From Beijerinckiaceae bacterium (GTDB lineage Bacteria > Pseudomonadota > Alphaproteobacteria > Rhizobiales > Beijerinckiaceae), in assembly GCA_947475995.1 (NCBI GenBank), contig CANJNI010000031.1:1-52247 (forward strand): 52,247 nucleotides of DNA, read 5' to 3'. Below, in pieces: positions 1-8,380 of this stretch. Made by a program: the position numbers and the translations under genes. Below the pieces are notes generated by a model. That model saw only the letters and a list, made by a program, of their open reading frames with translations, was not told the DNA's origin and searched no databases. Numbering within the stretch: the stretch's first letter is position 1; every line of letters starts with the position of its first letter.

Positions 1-150
1 ATCGCAACCGCAATGCGATCGAACGCATGTTCTGTCGATTGAAGGACTTCCGGCGCATCGCCACCCGATACGATAGAAGCGCAACCAACTTCCTCGCTGC
101 CGTCTGTATCGCAGCCACCGTCAGCTACTGGTTATGAGTCTGGACCCTAG
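1..150 (+). mobile_element. Right end of an IS5-type insertion sequence (cut by window edge)
   Basis: The window opens inside a transposase gene that ends at 137. The 13 bases after it (gtctggaccctag) look like a terminal inverted repeat followed by a CTAG-type target site, as expected for IS5-group elements. Only this end is visible, so neither the partner inverted repeat nor the target duplication can be checked here. The exact boundary (about 147–150) is inferred. The element sits directly downstream of a truncated minus-strand protease gene, which suggests that it, or a deletion linked to it, removed the 3' part of that gene. Confidence 0.6.
3..137 (+). CDS. IS5 family transposase, C-terminal fragment
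   Basis: The frame is open from the left edge and codes for 44 residues before a TGA at 135–137. It contains IERMFCRLKDFRRIATRYD, the conserved C-terminal block of IS5/IS427-type transposases; its Glu is the last acidic residue of the DDE catalytic triad. The tail, with a hydrophobic stretch and a final SYWL, is also usual for this family. The start codon and the first two catalytic Asp residues lie outside the window, so whether the full element is active cannot be judged. Confidence 0.75.
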   Translation, partial: RNRNAIERMFCRLKDFRRIATRYDRSATNFLAAVCIAATVSYWL

Positions 151-212
151 TTTTCAAAAATTTCGGGATGGATTGTTGCGTTTGGTTTCTTGAGAATCCC
201 GCACCCCGCCCC

Positions 213-605
213 TCACCTTTTCGCGAAACTCCAGTCCGGCGCGACGCTCTTGATCAGCATCAGCACCAGCGCGATCACCACATTCACCGCCGGCCCCGCC
301 AGCGCAACCGCCAGTTCCTGGGAGGGTTTTTCGGGAATGCGCTCCAGATTGGCGACGCCCCCGATCGGCAGCAGCGTCACATCGGGCGTATGCACCCCGT
401 AGCGGCGCGCCATCAGGATATGGCCGAACTCATGCAGCAACACGCACAGGAACAGCAGGATGATGAAGGCGAGATTCTCGCCAGCCGCCGAACTGCCACC
501 CGTCCGGTAGGCCGAAAAACCAATCCACACCAGAAACAGCAGGAACGTGATGTGTATCCGCACAGCCGTGCCGGCAATGCGGCCGATGGTGATGGACCAG
601 GGCAT
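213..605 (-). CDS. Site-2 protease family (M50) membrane metalloprotease, C-terminally truncated
   Basis: The 130 residues begin MPWSITIGRIAG and run through a membrane segment (about 15–32) to a second one carrying the zinc motif HEFGH (about 59–63). A third segment with AGPAVNVVIALVLM (about 103–117) follows. This is the N-terminal half of stand-alone M50 proteases that cleave membrane substrates within the bilayer. Full-length relatives are usually above 200 residues and have an NPxDG-type motif (second zinc-ligand Asp) plus, often, CBS domains. Those parts are missing: the frame stops at SFAKR, and none of the three frames downstream shows them before the IS5 end at about 150. The protein is therefore probably inactive. 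It follows the dipeptidase gene by 57 bp on the same strand. Confidence 0.7.
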   Translation of the reverse strand: MPWSITIGRIAGTAVRIHITFLLFLVWIGFSAYRTGGSSAAGENLAFIILLFLCVLLHEFGHILMARRYGVHTPDVTLLPIGGVANLERIPEKPSQELAVALAGPAVNVVIALVLMLIKSVAPDWSFAKR

Positions 606-662
606 GCGGAACTCCTTTGAACCAAGGTAAGCAGCGAGCAGACGCTTCGCCAGTGCTGCGCT

Positions 663-1349
663 TCAGCGAACGATGGGCAGATCGTAAAGCGGCGCGTCCG
701 CGAAACCTTTCAGCGTGTAATGCCACCATTCTGGCGGATAATTGACGAAGCCGTGCGGCTCCATCAGCGCTTTCAGCAGCGCCCGGTTGGCGCGCGCGGC
801 AGCGTTGACGGCCTTGCTGGCGCTCGCCGAGCGGGGATCGAACAGATCGAACGGCGACCCGAAATCCACCGCGCTTCCATCCAGCTTCTGCAACGCGAGA
901 TCGACAGCTACTCCGGCGGAATGCGACGAGCGGCGGCCAATGTAGCCCTTCTCGAACAGCAGCAGCTTGTCGATGGCCGGATAATATCGCGCCTTGGCGG
1001 CCTGATCGGCGGGATCCTGCGCCCATTTGACGAAAGCATCCGTGGCGCGCTGCGGCCTGTAGCAGTCGAACGCGACCAGCCGGTAGCCCCGCCTTTCGGC
1101 ATCCTGCGCGACTTTCGCCAGAGCTTGCGCCATTTCGCGCCGCGCCCAGCAATCGGCGGCGTCATAGCCCGGTACAGGCCGCCCGGTGAAATTGTCGGCC
1201 CCCGCATAGCGCACATCCTGCACGATCTGCGGAGCCACATCGGCGAGGCGCACGAAACCGGGCGGCAGGCCGGCCGCATCCGCCGCCGTCGAAAGTCCTG
1301 CCGTCAGGAGGGTCAACAGTCCGGCCATGAATCGCGTCTGCCATCGCAT
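663..1349 (-). CDS. D-alanyl-D-alanine dipeptidase (VanX/DdpX, peptidase M15D)
   Basis: This 228-residue protein has an N-terminal signal peptide (about 1–26, ending TAADAAG), so it is exported to the periplasm. The M15D zinc site is complete: SSHSAGVAVD supplies His143 and Asp150, and EWWH supplies the catalytic Glu207 and His210. The CYRP motif at 96–99 holds the conserved transition-state Arg. Family members hydrolyse D-Ala-D-Ala from peptidoglycan turnover. No vanH/vanA-like partners lie nearby, so a recycling or nutritional role is more likely than vancomycin resistance. The start at 1349 was chosen because it directly precedes the signal peptide; upstream in-frame sequence overlaps the divergent lyase gene. 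The two genes diverge from an 84-bp gap. Confidence 0.88.
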   Translation of the reverse strand: MRWQTRFMAGLLTLLTAGLSTAADAAGLPPGFVRLADVAPQIVQDVRYAGADNFTGRPVPGYDAADCWARREMAQALAKVAQDAERRGYRLVAFDCYRPQRATDAFVKWAQDPADQAAKARYYPAIDKLLLFEKGYIGRRSSHSAGVAVDLALQKLDGSAVDFGSPFDLFDPRSASASKAVNAAARANRALLKALMEPHGFVNYPPEWWHYTLKGFADAPLYDLPIVR

Positions 1350-1433
1350 TTGCCCGTAATGTCGTCTTTTTGCGGGTTCATGTCTAACCTCGCACAAGAT
1401 TGAGTCGGCTCTCTGACCGGACAGGGATTCGCT

Positions 1434-2687
1434 TTGGCCGATGCAGACGAAAAACTCGTGGTAGCCATCGACGACATTCGCGCCGCAGCCGCGATCGTCG
1501 AAGGACAAGTCGTGCGCACGCCCACGCTGCGCGCTCCCGCTTTGTCGGCGCTGACCGGCGCGGACGTTTTCGTCAAATACGAGAACATGCAAGTCACGGG
1601 CGCTTTCAAGGAGCGCGGCGCCATCGTGCGCCTCGCGGCTTTGACCCGGGACGAGCGGCAGCAAGGCGTCATCGCCATGTCGGCCGGCAATCATGCGCAG
1701 GCCGTCGCCTTTCACGCGAAGCGCCTTGGAATACCCGCCACCATCGTGATGCCGCTGCTGACGCCGATGGTGAAGGTGCTAAACACGAAAGCGCATGGCG
1801 CCCGCGTCATCCTGCATGGCGAGACGCTCAGCGAAGCGCAAACCAGATGCGCCGAACTTGCGCAGGCGGAAGGCCTGACGCTGGTTCACCCCTATGACGA
1901 TCCCCATGTCATTGCCGGACAGGGGACCATCGCGCTGGAAATGCTGGCCGACGCTCCCGATCTTGACGTCCTGATCGTCCCCATCGGCGGCGGCGGACTT
2001 ATCAGCGGCATTGCGGTTGCGGCCCGTGCGCTGAAACCCGAAATCGAAATCGTCGGCGTCGAAGCGGCCCTTTTTCCATCTTTCTGGAACGCGCTGCACG
2101 ACGAGCAGCGCCCGCTCGGCGGGCCGACGCTGGCGGAAGGCATTGCGGTGAAAAACGTCGGCAGGCTCACGCTGCCCATCGTGCGGACGCATGTGTCGCG
2201 CATCGCACTGGTGGAAGAGCCTGACATCGAGAGGGCGGTGAACGGCTTCGCCACTCACCAGCGCACGATGGCGGAAGGCGCAGGCGCGGCCGGCCTCGCG
2301 GCCATGCTGGCGGACCCCGACCCCTACCGGGGCAAGCGTGTTGGCCTCGTCCTGTGCGGCGGCAACATCGACGCCCGGCTTCTGGCTTCCATCATGGTGC
2401 GGGAGCTGGAGCGCGAAAGCCGCATCATGTCGTTTCGCATCGTCATGCAGGACCGGCCGGGTCTGCTTGGCGCGCTGGCCACGCAGATCGGCCAGTCCGG
2501 CGCGAATATTCTGGAAGTCTCGCACAGACGGTTGATGCTGGACGTCCCGGTCCGAAGTATTTCGGTCGACCTGACAGTAGAAATTCGGGATAGCTTACAT
2601 GCCGATCAAGTCCTGGGCGATCTTTCCGCCGCCGGAATGCGCGCCACAAGACTTCGGCAAGGCTCGAACGACCCGATTGCAGATTGA
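1434..2687 (+). CDS. Threonine ammonia-lyase (threonine dehydratase) with ACT domain
   Basis: This 417-residue PLP fold-type II enzyme deaminates threonine to 2-oxobutanoate in the cytoplasm, either for isoleucine synthesis or for threonine breakdown. The PLP lysine is Lys59 in TGAFKERGA; SAGNHAQAVA and the phosphate-binding PIGGGGLISG loop follow. Residues from about 328 on (FRIVMQDRPGLLGALA and following) form a single ACT domain, a likely allosteric sensor. The length and the single short regulatory domain match the family seen in many alphaproteobacteria rather than the approximately 510-residue E. coli IlvA with its double regulatory domain. The start is a TTG at 1434; no in-frame ATG precedes the catalytic domain. 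The RDD gene begins 12 bp after the stop, which suggests co-transcription. Confidence 0.9.
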   Translation: MADADEKLVVAIDDIRAAAAIVEGQVVRTPTLRAPALSALTGADVFVKYENMQVTGAFKERGAIVRLAALTRDERQQGVIAMSAGNHAQAVAFHAKRLGIPATIVMPLLTPMVKVLNTKAHGARVILHGETLSEAQTRCAELAQAEGLTLVHPYDDPHVIAGQGTIALEMLADAPDLDVLIVPIGGGGLISGIAVAARALKPEIEIVGVEAALFPSFWNALHDEQRPLGGPTLAEGIAVKNVGRLTLPIVRTHVSRIALVEEPDIERAVNGFATHQRTMAEGAGAAGLAAMLADPDPYRGKRVGLVLCGGNIDARLLASIMVRELERESRIMSFRIVMQDRPGLLGALATQIGQSGANILEVSHRRLMLDVPVRSISVDLTVEIRDSLHADQVLGDLSAAGMRATRLRQGSNDPIAD

Positions 2688-2699
2688 GGATGATTAGGC

Positions 2700-3269
2700 T
2701 TGTCTGATACGGCTTCGACGCTCATCATACCGCCGCGCAACGACGGTGCCGACTCAGGCCCCGGGAAGCGAGGCATGAGCAACAGCGCCACCGAGGCCGT
2801 CAAGGCGGCTGAGCCCGCCGCTCCCCCTGCCGCAGCCACGCTCGACGAGGCTGCGCTCGACGAGGTGCGCCGCCGTCGCGTCTTCGCCTTTTTCGACGAC
2901 CTGCTGGTGATCACCCTGATCTATGCCACGCTGATGCTCGTCCTTGGACTGGCGGGCGTCATCCCGCCGGGCCGTCCCTGGCTTTATGCACCGCCGCTCT
3001 ATCCGGTGATCACGATTTTTTACAACGCCTTCACCATCTCCCGCAGCGGCGCTACGCCCGGAATGAAGATGGTGGGCATCCGGATGCACATGAAGGACGG
3101 TCGACCGGCCCCGTTCCTCAACGCCGCCGCCCACGCACTGTTCTTTTACCTGAGCGTTGTGCTCCTGACGCCGCTCGTCCTGCTGGTTGGCAAGCGCTCC
3201 CCGGAGAAGCGCTTCCTGCATGACCGCTGGGCCGAAGTCTACATTTCAAACAAGCAGAAGGACGACTGA
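2700..3269 (+). CDS. RDD family membrane protein
   Basis: The 189 residues start with an Ala/Pro-rich cytoplasmic tail of about 55 residues. RRRVFAFFDDLL (58–69) follows, a form of the Arg-Asp-Asp signature that names the family, then three hydrophobic segments (about 66–90, 97–112 and 141–163). The conserved TPGMKMVGIRM stretch lies between the second and third segments. RDD proteins sit in the inner membrane; their function is poorly defined, though transport of small ions has been proposed for some. The TTG at 2700 gives the longest form; an ATG at 2775 is an alternative start. Its C-terminal half closely resembles the next gene, so the two are tandem paralogues. Confidence 0.82.
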   Translation: MSDTASTLIIPPRNDGADSGPGKRGMSNSATEAVKAAEPAAPPAAATLDEAALDEVRRRRVFAFFDDLLVITLIYATLMLVLGLAGVIPPGRPWLYAPPLYPVITIFYNAFTISRSGATPGMKMVGIRMHMKDGRPAPFLNAAAHALFFYLSVVLLTPLVLLVGKRSPEKRFLHDRWAEVYISNKQKDD

Positions 3270-3350
3270 TTCGTTGTCTCCGATCCCTTGTGCGCGCGGC
3301 GGGCGAGGCCACATAATGCCGTGGCGCGGCTCGGTCCGCCGGAGGGTCAG

Positions 3351-3830
3351 ATGAGCAACACGGGCGGTCAGCAGAGGAGCGCGGCGGATTTCGCCCACGT
3401 TCCGCAGCTTCCGGCAGCGGCTTTCGCGGGCGTCAGGACCCGCCGGATGGTCGCCATCGCCATCGACCTCATGTTCATCACGCTGCTGTTCATCGGCGCG
3501 CTGGCGATCCTGTTCGTGCTCGGGATCATCACATTTGGCCTGACATGGTTCCTGATCCCGCCGCTCTATCCGGTCATCGCGTTTCTCTACAACGGCATGA
3601 GCGTTTCGGGCTGGCGGATGGGCACGCCCGGCATGCGGATGATGGACCTTGAGGTGCGGATGACGGACGGCTCCCCCGTGCCGTTCCTCAACGCCGCCGC
3701 CCATGCCCTGCTGTTCTATCTCAGCTGGGTGTTCCTCACGCCGCTGGTGCTGCTGGTCTCCCTCTTCTCCAGCGGCAAGCGCTGCCTGCATGACATGCTG
3801 GCGGGCGTGGTGGTGACGCGCAGGCCGTGA
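3351..3830 (+). CDS. RDD family membrane protein (tandem paralogue)
   Basis: This 159-residue protein has three predicted membrane segments (about 34–58, 62–82 and 112–140). It shares TPGMRM, the following MTDGSPVPFLNAAAHAL stretch and TPLVLLV with the preceding gene. The first motif is RTRRMVAIAIDL, so only one Asp of the RDD signature is obvious. The ATG at 3351 is preceded by a strong ribosome binding site (ggagg at 3341–3345), which decides against the longer frame starting upstream. Its cytoplasmic tail is much shorter and less proline-rich than that of its neighbour. The function is not known. Confidence 0.82.
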   Translation: MSNTGGQQRSAADFAHVPQLPAAAFAGVRTRRMVAIAIDLMFITLLFIGALAILFVLGIITFGLTWFLIPPLYPVIAFLYNGMSVSGWRMGTPGMRMMDLEVRMTDGSPVPFLNAAAHALLFYLSWVFLTPLVLLVSLFSSGKRCLHDMLAGVVVTRRP

Positions 3831-3932
3831 CGGCCCCGCGCGTCAAAACCGCTTTCCGGCAACCTTCGGGTAATGGTAAATTGCCACACTGTCCGCTTGC
3901 GCCCCGAACGGCCATTGCGTGAAGAGTAGCCA

Positions 3933-4679
3933 GTGACGAGAGAACCCCGAGACGCCCCGCAGTTTTACCTGACGGCGCCCTCCCCCTGCCCCTACCTGCC
4001 GGGCAAGGAGGAGCGGAAGGTCTTTACGCATCTGGTCGGCCGCCGGGCCGCCAGCCTCAACGACACGCTCACCGAGAGCGGCTTCCGCCGATCGCAGACG
4101 ATCGCCTATCGACCGGCTTGCGAGAATTGCCGCGCCTGCGTGTCGGTGCGGGTGCTGGTGAACGAATTTGAAATGTCCCGCAACATGCGCCGCGTGCTGG
4201 AACGCAATGCCGACCTGATCGGCGCGGCCCAGCCGCCGCAGGCGACATCGGAGCAATATTCCCTGTTCCGCGGCTATCTGGACACGCGCCATTCCGACGG
4301 CGGGATGGCGGACATGAGCATGCTGGACTTCTCGATGATGGTCGAGGATTCCCACGTCCAGACCCGCGCGATCGAATATCGTCGGCGCGGCCCCGATACG
4401 TTCATCACCGGTCAGGGCGTCGGCCCGCTGGTAGCAGTGTGCCTGACGGACATTTTGGCCGACGGCCTGTCGATGGTCTATTCGTTTTACGATACGGACG
4501 AGGCCGACCGCTCGCTCGGGACCTGGATGATCCTCGAACATGTCGAACGCGCAAGGCGACTGGGCCTGCCTCATCTCTATCTCGGCTATTGGGTCGAGGG
4601 TTCGCGCAAGATGGCCTACAAGGCCCGCTACCTGCCGCAGGAGCGCCTGCAGATGGGCGGCTGGGACCGGTTCGAGTAA
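3933..4679 (+). CDS. bpt: Aspartate/glutamate leucyltransferase (N-end rule)
   Basis: The product is a 248-residue Bpt-type aminoacyl-tRNA–protein transferase. It moves leucine from Leu-tRNA to N-terminal Asp or Glu of proteins, marking them for ClpS/ClpAP degradation. The N-terminal domain carries the conserved cysteines Cys19 and CENCRAC (Cys63, Cys66, Cys69), and [13 protein letters not shown] is the family hallmark. The C-terminal GNAT-like domain runs from about 105 to 238, with [10 protein letters not shown] and [11 protein letters not shown]. The length is typical. The start is a GTG at 3933. The stop codon touches that of the convergent phosphatase gene with no spacer (4679/4680). Confidence 0.93.
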   Translation: MTREPRDAPQFYLTAPSPCPYLPGKEERKVFTHLVGRRAASLNDTLTESGFRRSQTIAYRPACENCRACVSVRVLVNEFEMSRNMRRVLERNADLIGAAQPPQATSEQYSLFRGYLDTRHSDGGMADMSMLDFSMMVEDSHVQTRAIEYRRRGPDTFITGQGVGPLVAVCLTDILADGLSMVYSFYDTDEADRSLGTWMILEHVERARRLGLPHLYLGYWVEGSRKMAYKARYLPQERLQMGGWDRFE

Positions 4680-5468
4680 TCAGGTCACAGAAATGAAGGC
4701 GACGTCCTCGCCTTCCAGAACAGCCGCCGTCAGCTTGCCGGTCAGATAGGCGCCGGTATCCACGTTGATGCGGTTCGGCAAATGCGTCGGCGTGTCGGTC
4801 GGCGTATGGCCATGCACGACGACCTTTCCGAAGGACCCCTCGTGGTGAAGGAATTCCTCGCGAATCCACAGGAGGTCCGCCGGGCGCTGCCGGTCGATAG
4901 GAACGCCCGGCTTCACGCCTGCATGGACAAAACAATAATCGCCGATCGACAGGATCGGCGGCAGCTTTTCCATGAAATCCAGATGTTCGTTCGGGAATGA
5001 CGCGCTGAACGCCGCATGGGCCTTTTCGACGCCCTCGCCGCGCATGAGATCGCGCACATCCACCCCGTAGGAAAACAGCGTCTCGAGTCCGCCGAACTTT
5101 TTCCAGCTCAGGATCAACTGCGGGTCCGAGAGATATTCGAGCAGGGTTTCCTCGTGATTGCCGCGAAGGAAAAGCCGCTCGATTCCGTCGCCGCCGGCCG
5201 TGCGCAGATATTCCACCACGCGCCGCGAATCCGGCCCACGGTCCACAAAGTCGCCGAGATAAATCGTGAGCGCGCGCGGGACCGGCCGCTCGCCCAGATC
5301 CTCCCGAATGCGTTGCTCCAGCCGCATCAACAGGTCATAGCGGCCGTGGATGTCCCCTATGGCGTAGACCCGCATTCCGTCCGGGAGGGATGCGGATGCA
5401 TGGCCACGGCGAACCGCAGGCTTGCCCGCAACGTCTCCTCCGCCCAGCCATCTGCTCAGAAATCCCAT
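4680..5468 (-). CDS. Calcineurin-like metallophosphoesterase (PPP-type serine/threonine phosphatase family)
   Basis: This 262-residue cytoplasmic enzyme has the full set of binuclear-metal motifs: GDIHGR (38–43), GDFVDRG (72–78) and GNHE (103–106), followed by the histidines in FVHAG and VVHGHTP. The layout resembles bacterial PrpA/ApaH-like and lambda phosphatase-type proteins. Its substrate (phosphoprotein or dinucleotide) cannot be told from sequence. The ATG at 5468 was chosen because of the purine-rich GGAGGCGCGGGAG just upstream; in-frame sequence above it has low-complexity, non-family character. It diverges from the MAPEG gene across 127 bp. Confidence 0.85.
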   Translation of the reverse strand: MGFLSRWLGGGDVAGKPAVRRGHASASLPDGMRVYAIGDIHGRYDLLMRLEQRIREDLGERPVPRALTIYLGDFVDRGPDSRRVVEYLRTAGGDGIERLFLRGNHEETLLEYLSDPQLILSWKKFGGLETLFSYGVDVRDLMRGEGVEKAHAAFSASFPNEHLDFMEKLPPILSIGDYCFVHAGVKPGVPIDRQRPADLLWIREEFLHHEGSFGKVVVHGHTPTDTPTHLPNRINVDTGAYLTGKLTAAVLEGEDVAFISVT

Positions 5469-5595
5469 CGCTCCCGCGCCTCCGTCAGCGCTTCCGCCGG
5501 AATCGCTGGCGCACATGTAGTCCTTTCCGACGCGTCGCGACAGGTGACCAGCCGCCGCATTCCGGCTAGGCTTGGCGCACAATGGGGAGGCACAA

Positions 5596-5988
5596 ATGAC
5601 ATTGCAGGCCACTGCGCTTTACGGCGCGCTTCTGGGATTGATCGGCGTCATACTGGCCGGGATGGTCGGGCGCGCGCGCTCGGCGGCGAAGATTTCTCTC
5701 GGCGAAGGCAGCGATCCGCGCCTTCTGGAAGCCATTCGCCGCCACATGAATTTCGTCGAAAACGTGCCGCTCGCGCTGATCCTTCTCGCTGCGGTCGAGA
5801 TCAACGGCGGCGGACGCACCTGGGTTCACGTTCTGGGTGGAGCGCTGCTCGTCGCGCGAATCATCCATCCGTTCGGGATAAGCGTCGATAAGGCCAACAC
5901 ATGGCAGCGCGGGGCCGGCGCCGGCCTGACATTGCTGATGTTGATCGCCTGCTGCCTGACGCTGCTGAAACAGGCCCTGTGGGGCTAG
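5596..5988 (+). CDS. MAPEG family membrane protein (YecN-like)
   Basis: The 130 residues have four hydrophobic segments (about 5–25, 53–68, 75–90 and 105–125). The MAPEG core RRHMNFVENVPLALIL lies at about 46–61. MAPEG proteins are small trimeric membrane proteins, many of which conjugate glutathione; bacterial ones are mostly uncharacterised. The start at 5596 has a good ribosome binding site (ggggag about 10 bases upstream), better than a TTG 24 bp earlier. The gene stands alone between a divergent phosphatase and the convergent parC, 43 bp away. Confidence 0.85.
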   Translation: MTLQATALYGALLGLIGVILAGMVGRARSAAKISLGEGSDPRLLEAIRRHMNFVENVPLALILLAAVEINGGGRTWVHVLGGALLVARIIHPFGISVDKANTWQRGAGAGLTLLMLIACCLTLLKQALWG

Positions 5989-6031
5989 GCCCGGCAGCAC
6001 CGCACTCGAACGAGAGGACGGCAGGGTTCCA

Positions 6032-8281
6032 TCACCCGAACCGGTTGCTCTTCGGGAAGCCCTTCGGCGGCAGGCGACCGGCTTCGGCGCGATTGCCGAT
6101 CCACTCGGCAAGGTCCGCCTTGCCGACAGTAAAGTTGCGACCGGCGCTGTCCTTCCACGTAAGACCCTCCGCGAGCGCGAAGACCTTCGCATCTGCGATG
6201 CCGCCGTCCTTGTAGCGTTGCAGGCGGACGCCCTTGCCGCGCGACATTTCGGGAATCTGGTCGAGCCCGAAGACCAGCATCTTGCGGTTGTCGCCCACCG
6301 TGGCGACGTGATCGCCCGTGGCTTCCACCACGATGGCAAGCCTGGTTGGCGCATCGAGGTTGAGCACCGCCCTGCCCTTGCGGGTCGATGACAGCATCTC
6401 GTCCTGCGAGGTCACGAAACCGCGCCCGTCGCCGCCCGCCAGCAGCATCTTCACGCCGGGGCGGAACAGCATCACGGTCGAAACGTCTTCGCCCTCGTCG
6501 ATGTCCGCCATCAGGCGGATAGGCTCCCCGTGGCCGCGTCCCCCCGGCAGCTTCGAGGCCTCCAGCGTGTAAACCTTGCCGTTGGTGGCGAAGACAAGGA
6601 TCTTCGACGTCGTCTCGGCAAAGAACGAGATCTTCAAAGCGTCGTCGCCCTTGAAGCTGATGCTGCTCAAGTCCTGCATGTGGCCCTTGAGGGCGCGTAT
6701 CCAGCCCTTCTCGGTCACCACCACGGTGATCGGCTCGCGCTCGATCATCGCTTCCGTCAGGTCGATCTCGGAGGTTTCCGGCGCCGTCTCGAATGTTGTC
6801 CGGCGCTTGCCGAGCTTCGTCTCGGGACCGAACTTCTTGCGGACGTCGCGCACCTGCCAGGTGATGGTCTTCCACTGCTTGACCTCGTCGGCCAGCAGGG
6901 TTTCGATATCTGCCTTCTCTTTCGACAGCGCATCGTGCTCGGCGTTGAGCTGCATTTCTTCCAGCCGCCGCAAAGAACGCAGCCGCGTGTCGAGAATGTA
7001 ATTCGCCTGCACGTCCGACAGAGAGAAGCGCTCCTTGAGGCGATCCTTCGGATCGTCTTCCTCGCGGATGATGCGAATGACCTCGTCCAGATGCAGGAAC
7101 ACGATCAGCATTCCGGCGACGACTTCAAGCCGATGCTCGATCTCGCCCAGCCGATGCCGCGAGCGGCGCAGCAGTACGTCGCGGCGATGATCGAGCCATT
7201 GCCGCAGGGCCTCCGACAGCGAGAGGACGCGCGGCACGACGCCATCGACGAGAACGTTCATGTTCATCGCGAAGCGGCTTTCGAGCTCCGTGAGGCGGAA
7301 CAGCGATTCCATCATCACCGCCGGATCGACCGTGCGCGAACGCGGTTCGATCACCACGCGCACGTCCTCGGCAGATTCATCGCGAATGTCGGCGACGAGC
7401 GGCAGTTTCTTCTCATTGATGAGTTCGGCCATCTTTTCGATGAGCCGCGACTTCTGAACGCCATAGGGGATCTCGGTGACGACCACGGCCCATGTGCCGC
7501 GATTGCCCTCTTCCTTGCTCCAGCGCGCCCGCACGCGGAAGGAGCCGCGTCCGGTCCGATACGTCTCGGCGATCATGTCCGGCGTATCGACGATGATGCC
7601 GCCGGTGGGAAAATCGGGACCCGGCACGAAGGTCACGAGCTGGTCGGACGTCGCCTTTGGATGCGAGATGAGATAAAGCGCCGCGTCGCAAAGCTCGGCC
7701 ACATTGTGCGGCGGAATCGATGTCGCCATGCCGACCGCGATGCCCTGCGATCCGTTGGCGAGCAGGTTCGGAAAGGCGGCGGGCAGGACGATCGGCTCTT
7801 TCTGGTCGCCCGAATAGTTCTCGCGAAAATCAATCGCGTCTTCGTCGATGCCCTCCAGCAGAAGCCCGGCGACTTCCGTCATGCGGGCTTCCGTGTAGCG
7901 ATAGGCGGCGGCGGAATCGCCGTCGATGTTTCCGAAGTTTCCCTGCCCGTCGATCAGCGGATAGCGCGAAGCAAAATCCTGCGCGAGACGCACCAGCGCA
8001 TCATAGATCGCCTGGTCGCCGTGCGGATGGAACGAACCCATCACGTCGCCGACGATCTTGGCGCTTTTCTTGAAAGCCGTGCCCGGGTCCAGCCGCAGGA
8101 TATTCATTCCGTAAAGAATGCGGCGATGGACAGGCTTCAGGCCGTCGCGCGCGTCCGGCAGCGCGCGGCCCATGATGGTCGAAAGCGCATAGGCGAGATA
8201 GCGCTCTTCCAGCGCATCCCGGAGATTCACAACGTCAGCGGAGCCGCCGGCCGGCGGCGTCGGGGGATCGATCTTGCCCAT
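6032..8281 (-). CDS. parC: DNA topoisomerase IV subunit A
   Basis: This 749-residue protein is the DNA-cutting subunit that, with ParE, decatenates daughter chromosomes. The catalytic tyrosine is Tyr129 in [11 protein letters not shown]. The winged-helix/tower region and a coiled-coil around 400–480 ([24 protein letters not shown]) precede a C-terminal beta-pinwheel (about 500–720). The C-terminal repeats are fewer and more diverged than in GyrA, as expected for ParC. Residues 82–96 ([15 protein letters not shown]) are the region altered in quinolone resistance; by my alignment Gln90 stands where E. coli ParC has Ser80. The ATG at 8281 matches the family start (IDPPTPP, then the [17 protein letters not shown] core). 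Confidence 0.95.
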   Translation of the reverse strand: MGKIDPPTPPAGGSADVVNLRDALEERYLAYALSTIMGRALPDARDGLKPVHRRILYGMNILRLDPGTAFKKSAKIVGDVMGSFHPHGDQAIYDALVRLAQDFASRYPLIDGQGNFGNIDGDSAAAYRYTEARMTEVAGLLLEGIDEDAIDFRENYSGDQKEPIVLPAAFPNLLANGSQGIAVGMATSIPPHNVAELCDAALYLISHPKATSDQLVTFVPGPDFPTGGIIVDTPDMIAETYRTGRGSFRVRARWSKEEGNRGTWAVVVTEIPYGVQKSRLIEKMAELINEKKLPLVADIRDESAEDVRVVIEPRSRTVDPAVMMESLFRLTELESRFAMNMNVLVDGVVPRVLSLSEALRQWLDHRRDVLLRRSRHRLGEIEHRLEVVAGMLIVFLHLDEVIRIIREEDDPKDRLKERFSLSDVQANYILDTRLRSLRRLEEMQLNAEHDALSKEKADIETLLADEVKQWKTITWQVRDVRKKFGPETKLGKRRTTFETAPETSEIDLTEAMIEREPITVVVTEKGWIRALKGHMQDLSSISFKGDDALKISFFAETTSKILVFATNGKVYTLEASKLPGGRGHGEPIRLMADIDEGEDVSTVMLFRPGVKMLLAGGDGRGFVTSQDEMLSSTRKGRAVLNLDAPTRLAIVVEATGDHVATVGDNRKMLVFGLDQIPEMSRGKGVRLQRYKDGGIADAKVFALAEGLTWKDSAGRNFTVGKADLAEWIGNRAEAGRLPPKGFPKSNRFG

Positions 8282-8380
8282 GCGGATGCCCTAGAGGATC
8301 GGGCGAGTCGGGGCAAGTTCTTGTTTTGTACCGACATGAGAGAAGCCGCCGGTCCCTCTCAGCGTCTGCCAATCGTTTGA

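Noticed and set aside
663-1349. Vancomycin-resistance operon, suggested by the VanX-like dipeptidase
   Set aside because: No D-lactate dehydrogenase or D-Ala-D-Lac ligase lies alongside; isolated VanX-like enzymes are common in Gram-negative bacteria for peptidoglycan recycling.
8315-8330. aagttcttgtttt shared with 50936–50948 next to the tRNA, as possible att sites
   Set aside because: A 13-base match in 52 kb is expected several times by chance, and it does not include tRNA sequence.
6530-8380. Very long open frame (over 600 codons) on the plus strand
   Set aside because: It is fully antisense to parC, which has complete family motifs; such frames are a by-product of high GC at third positions.
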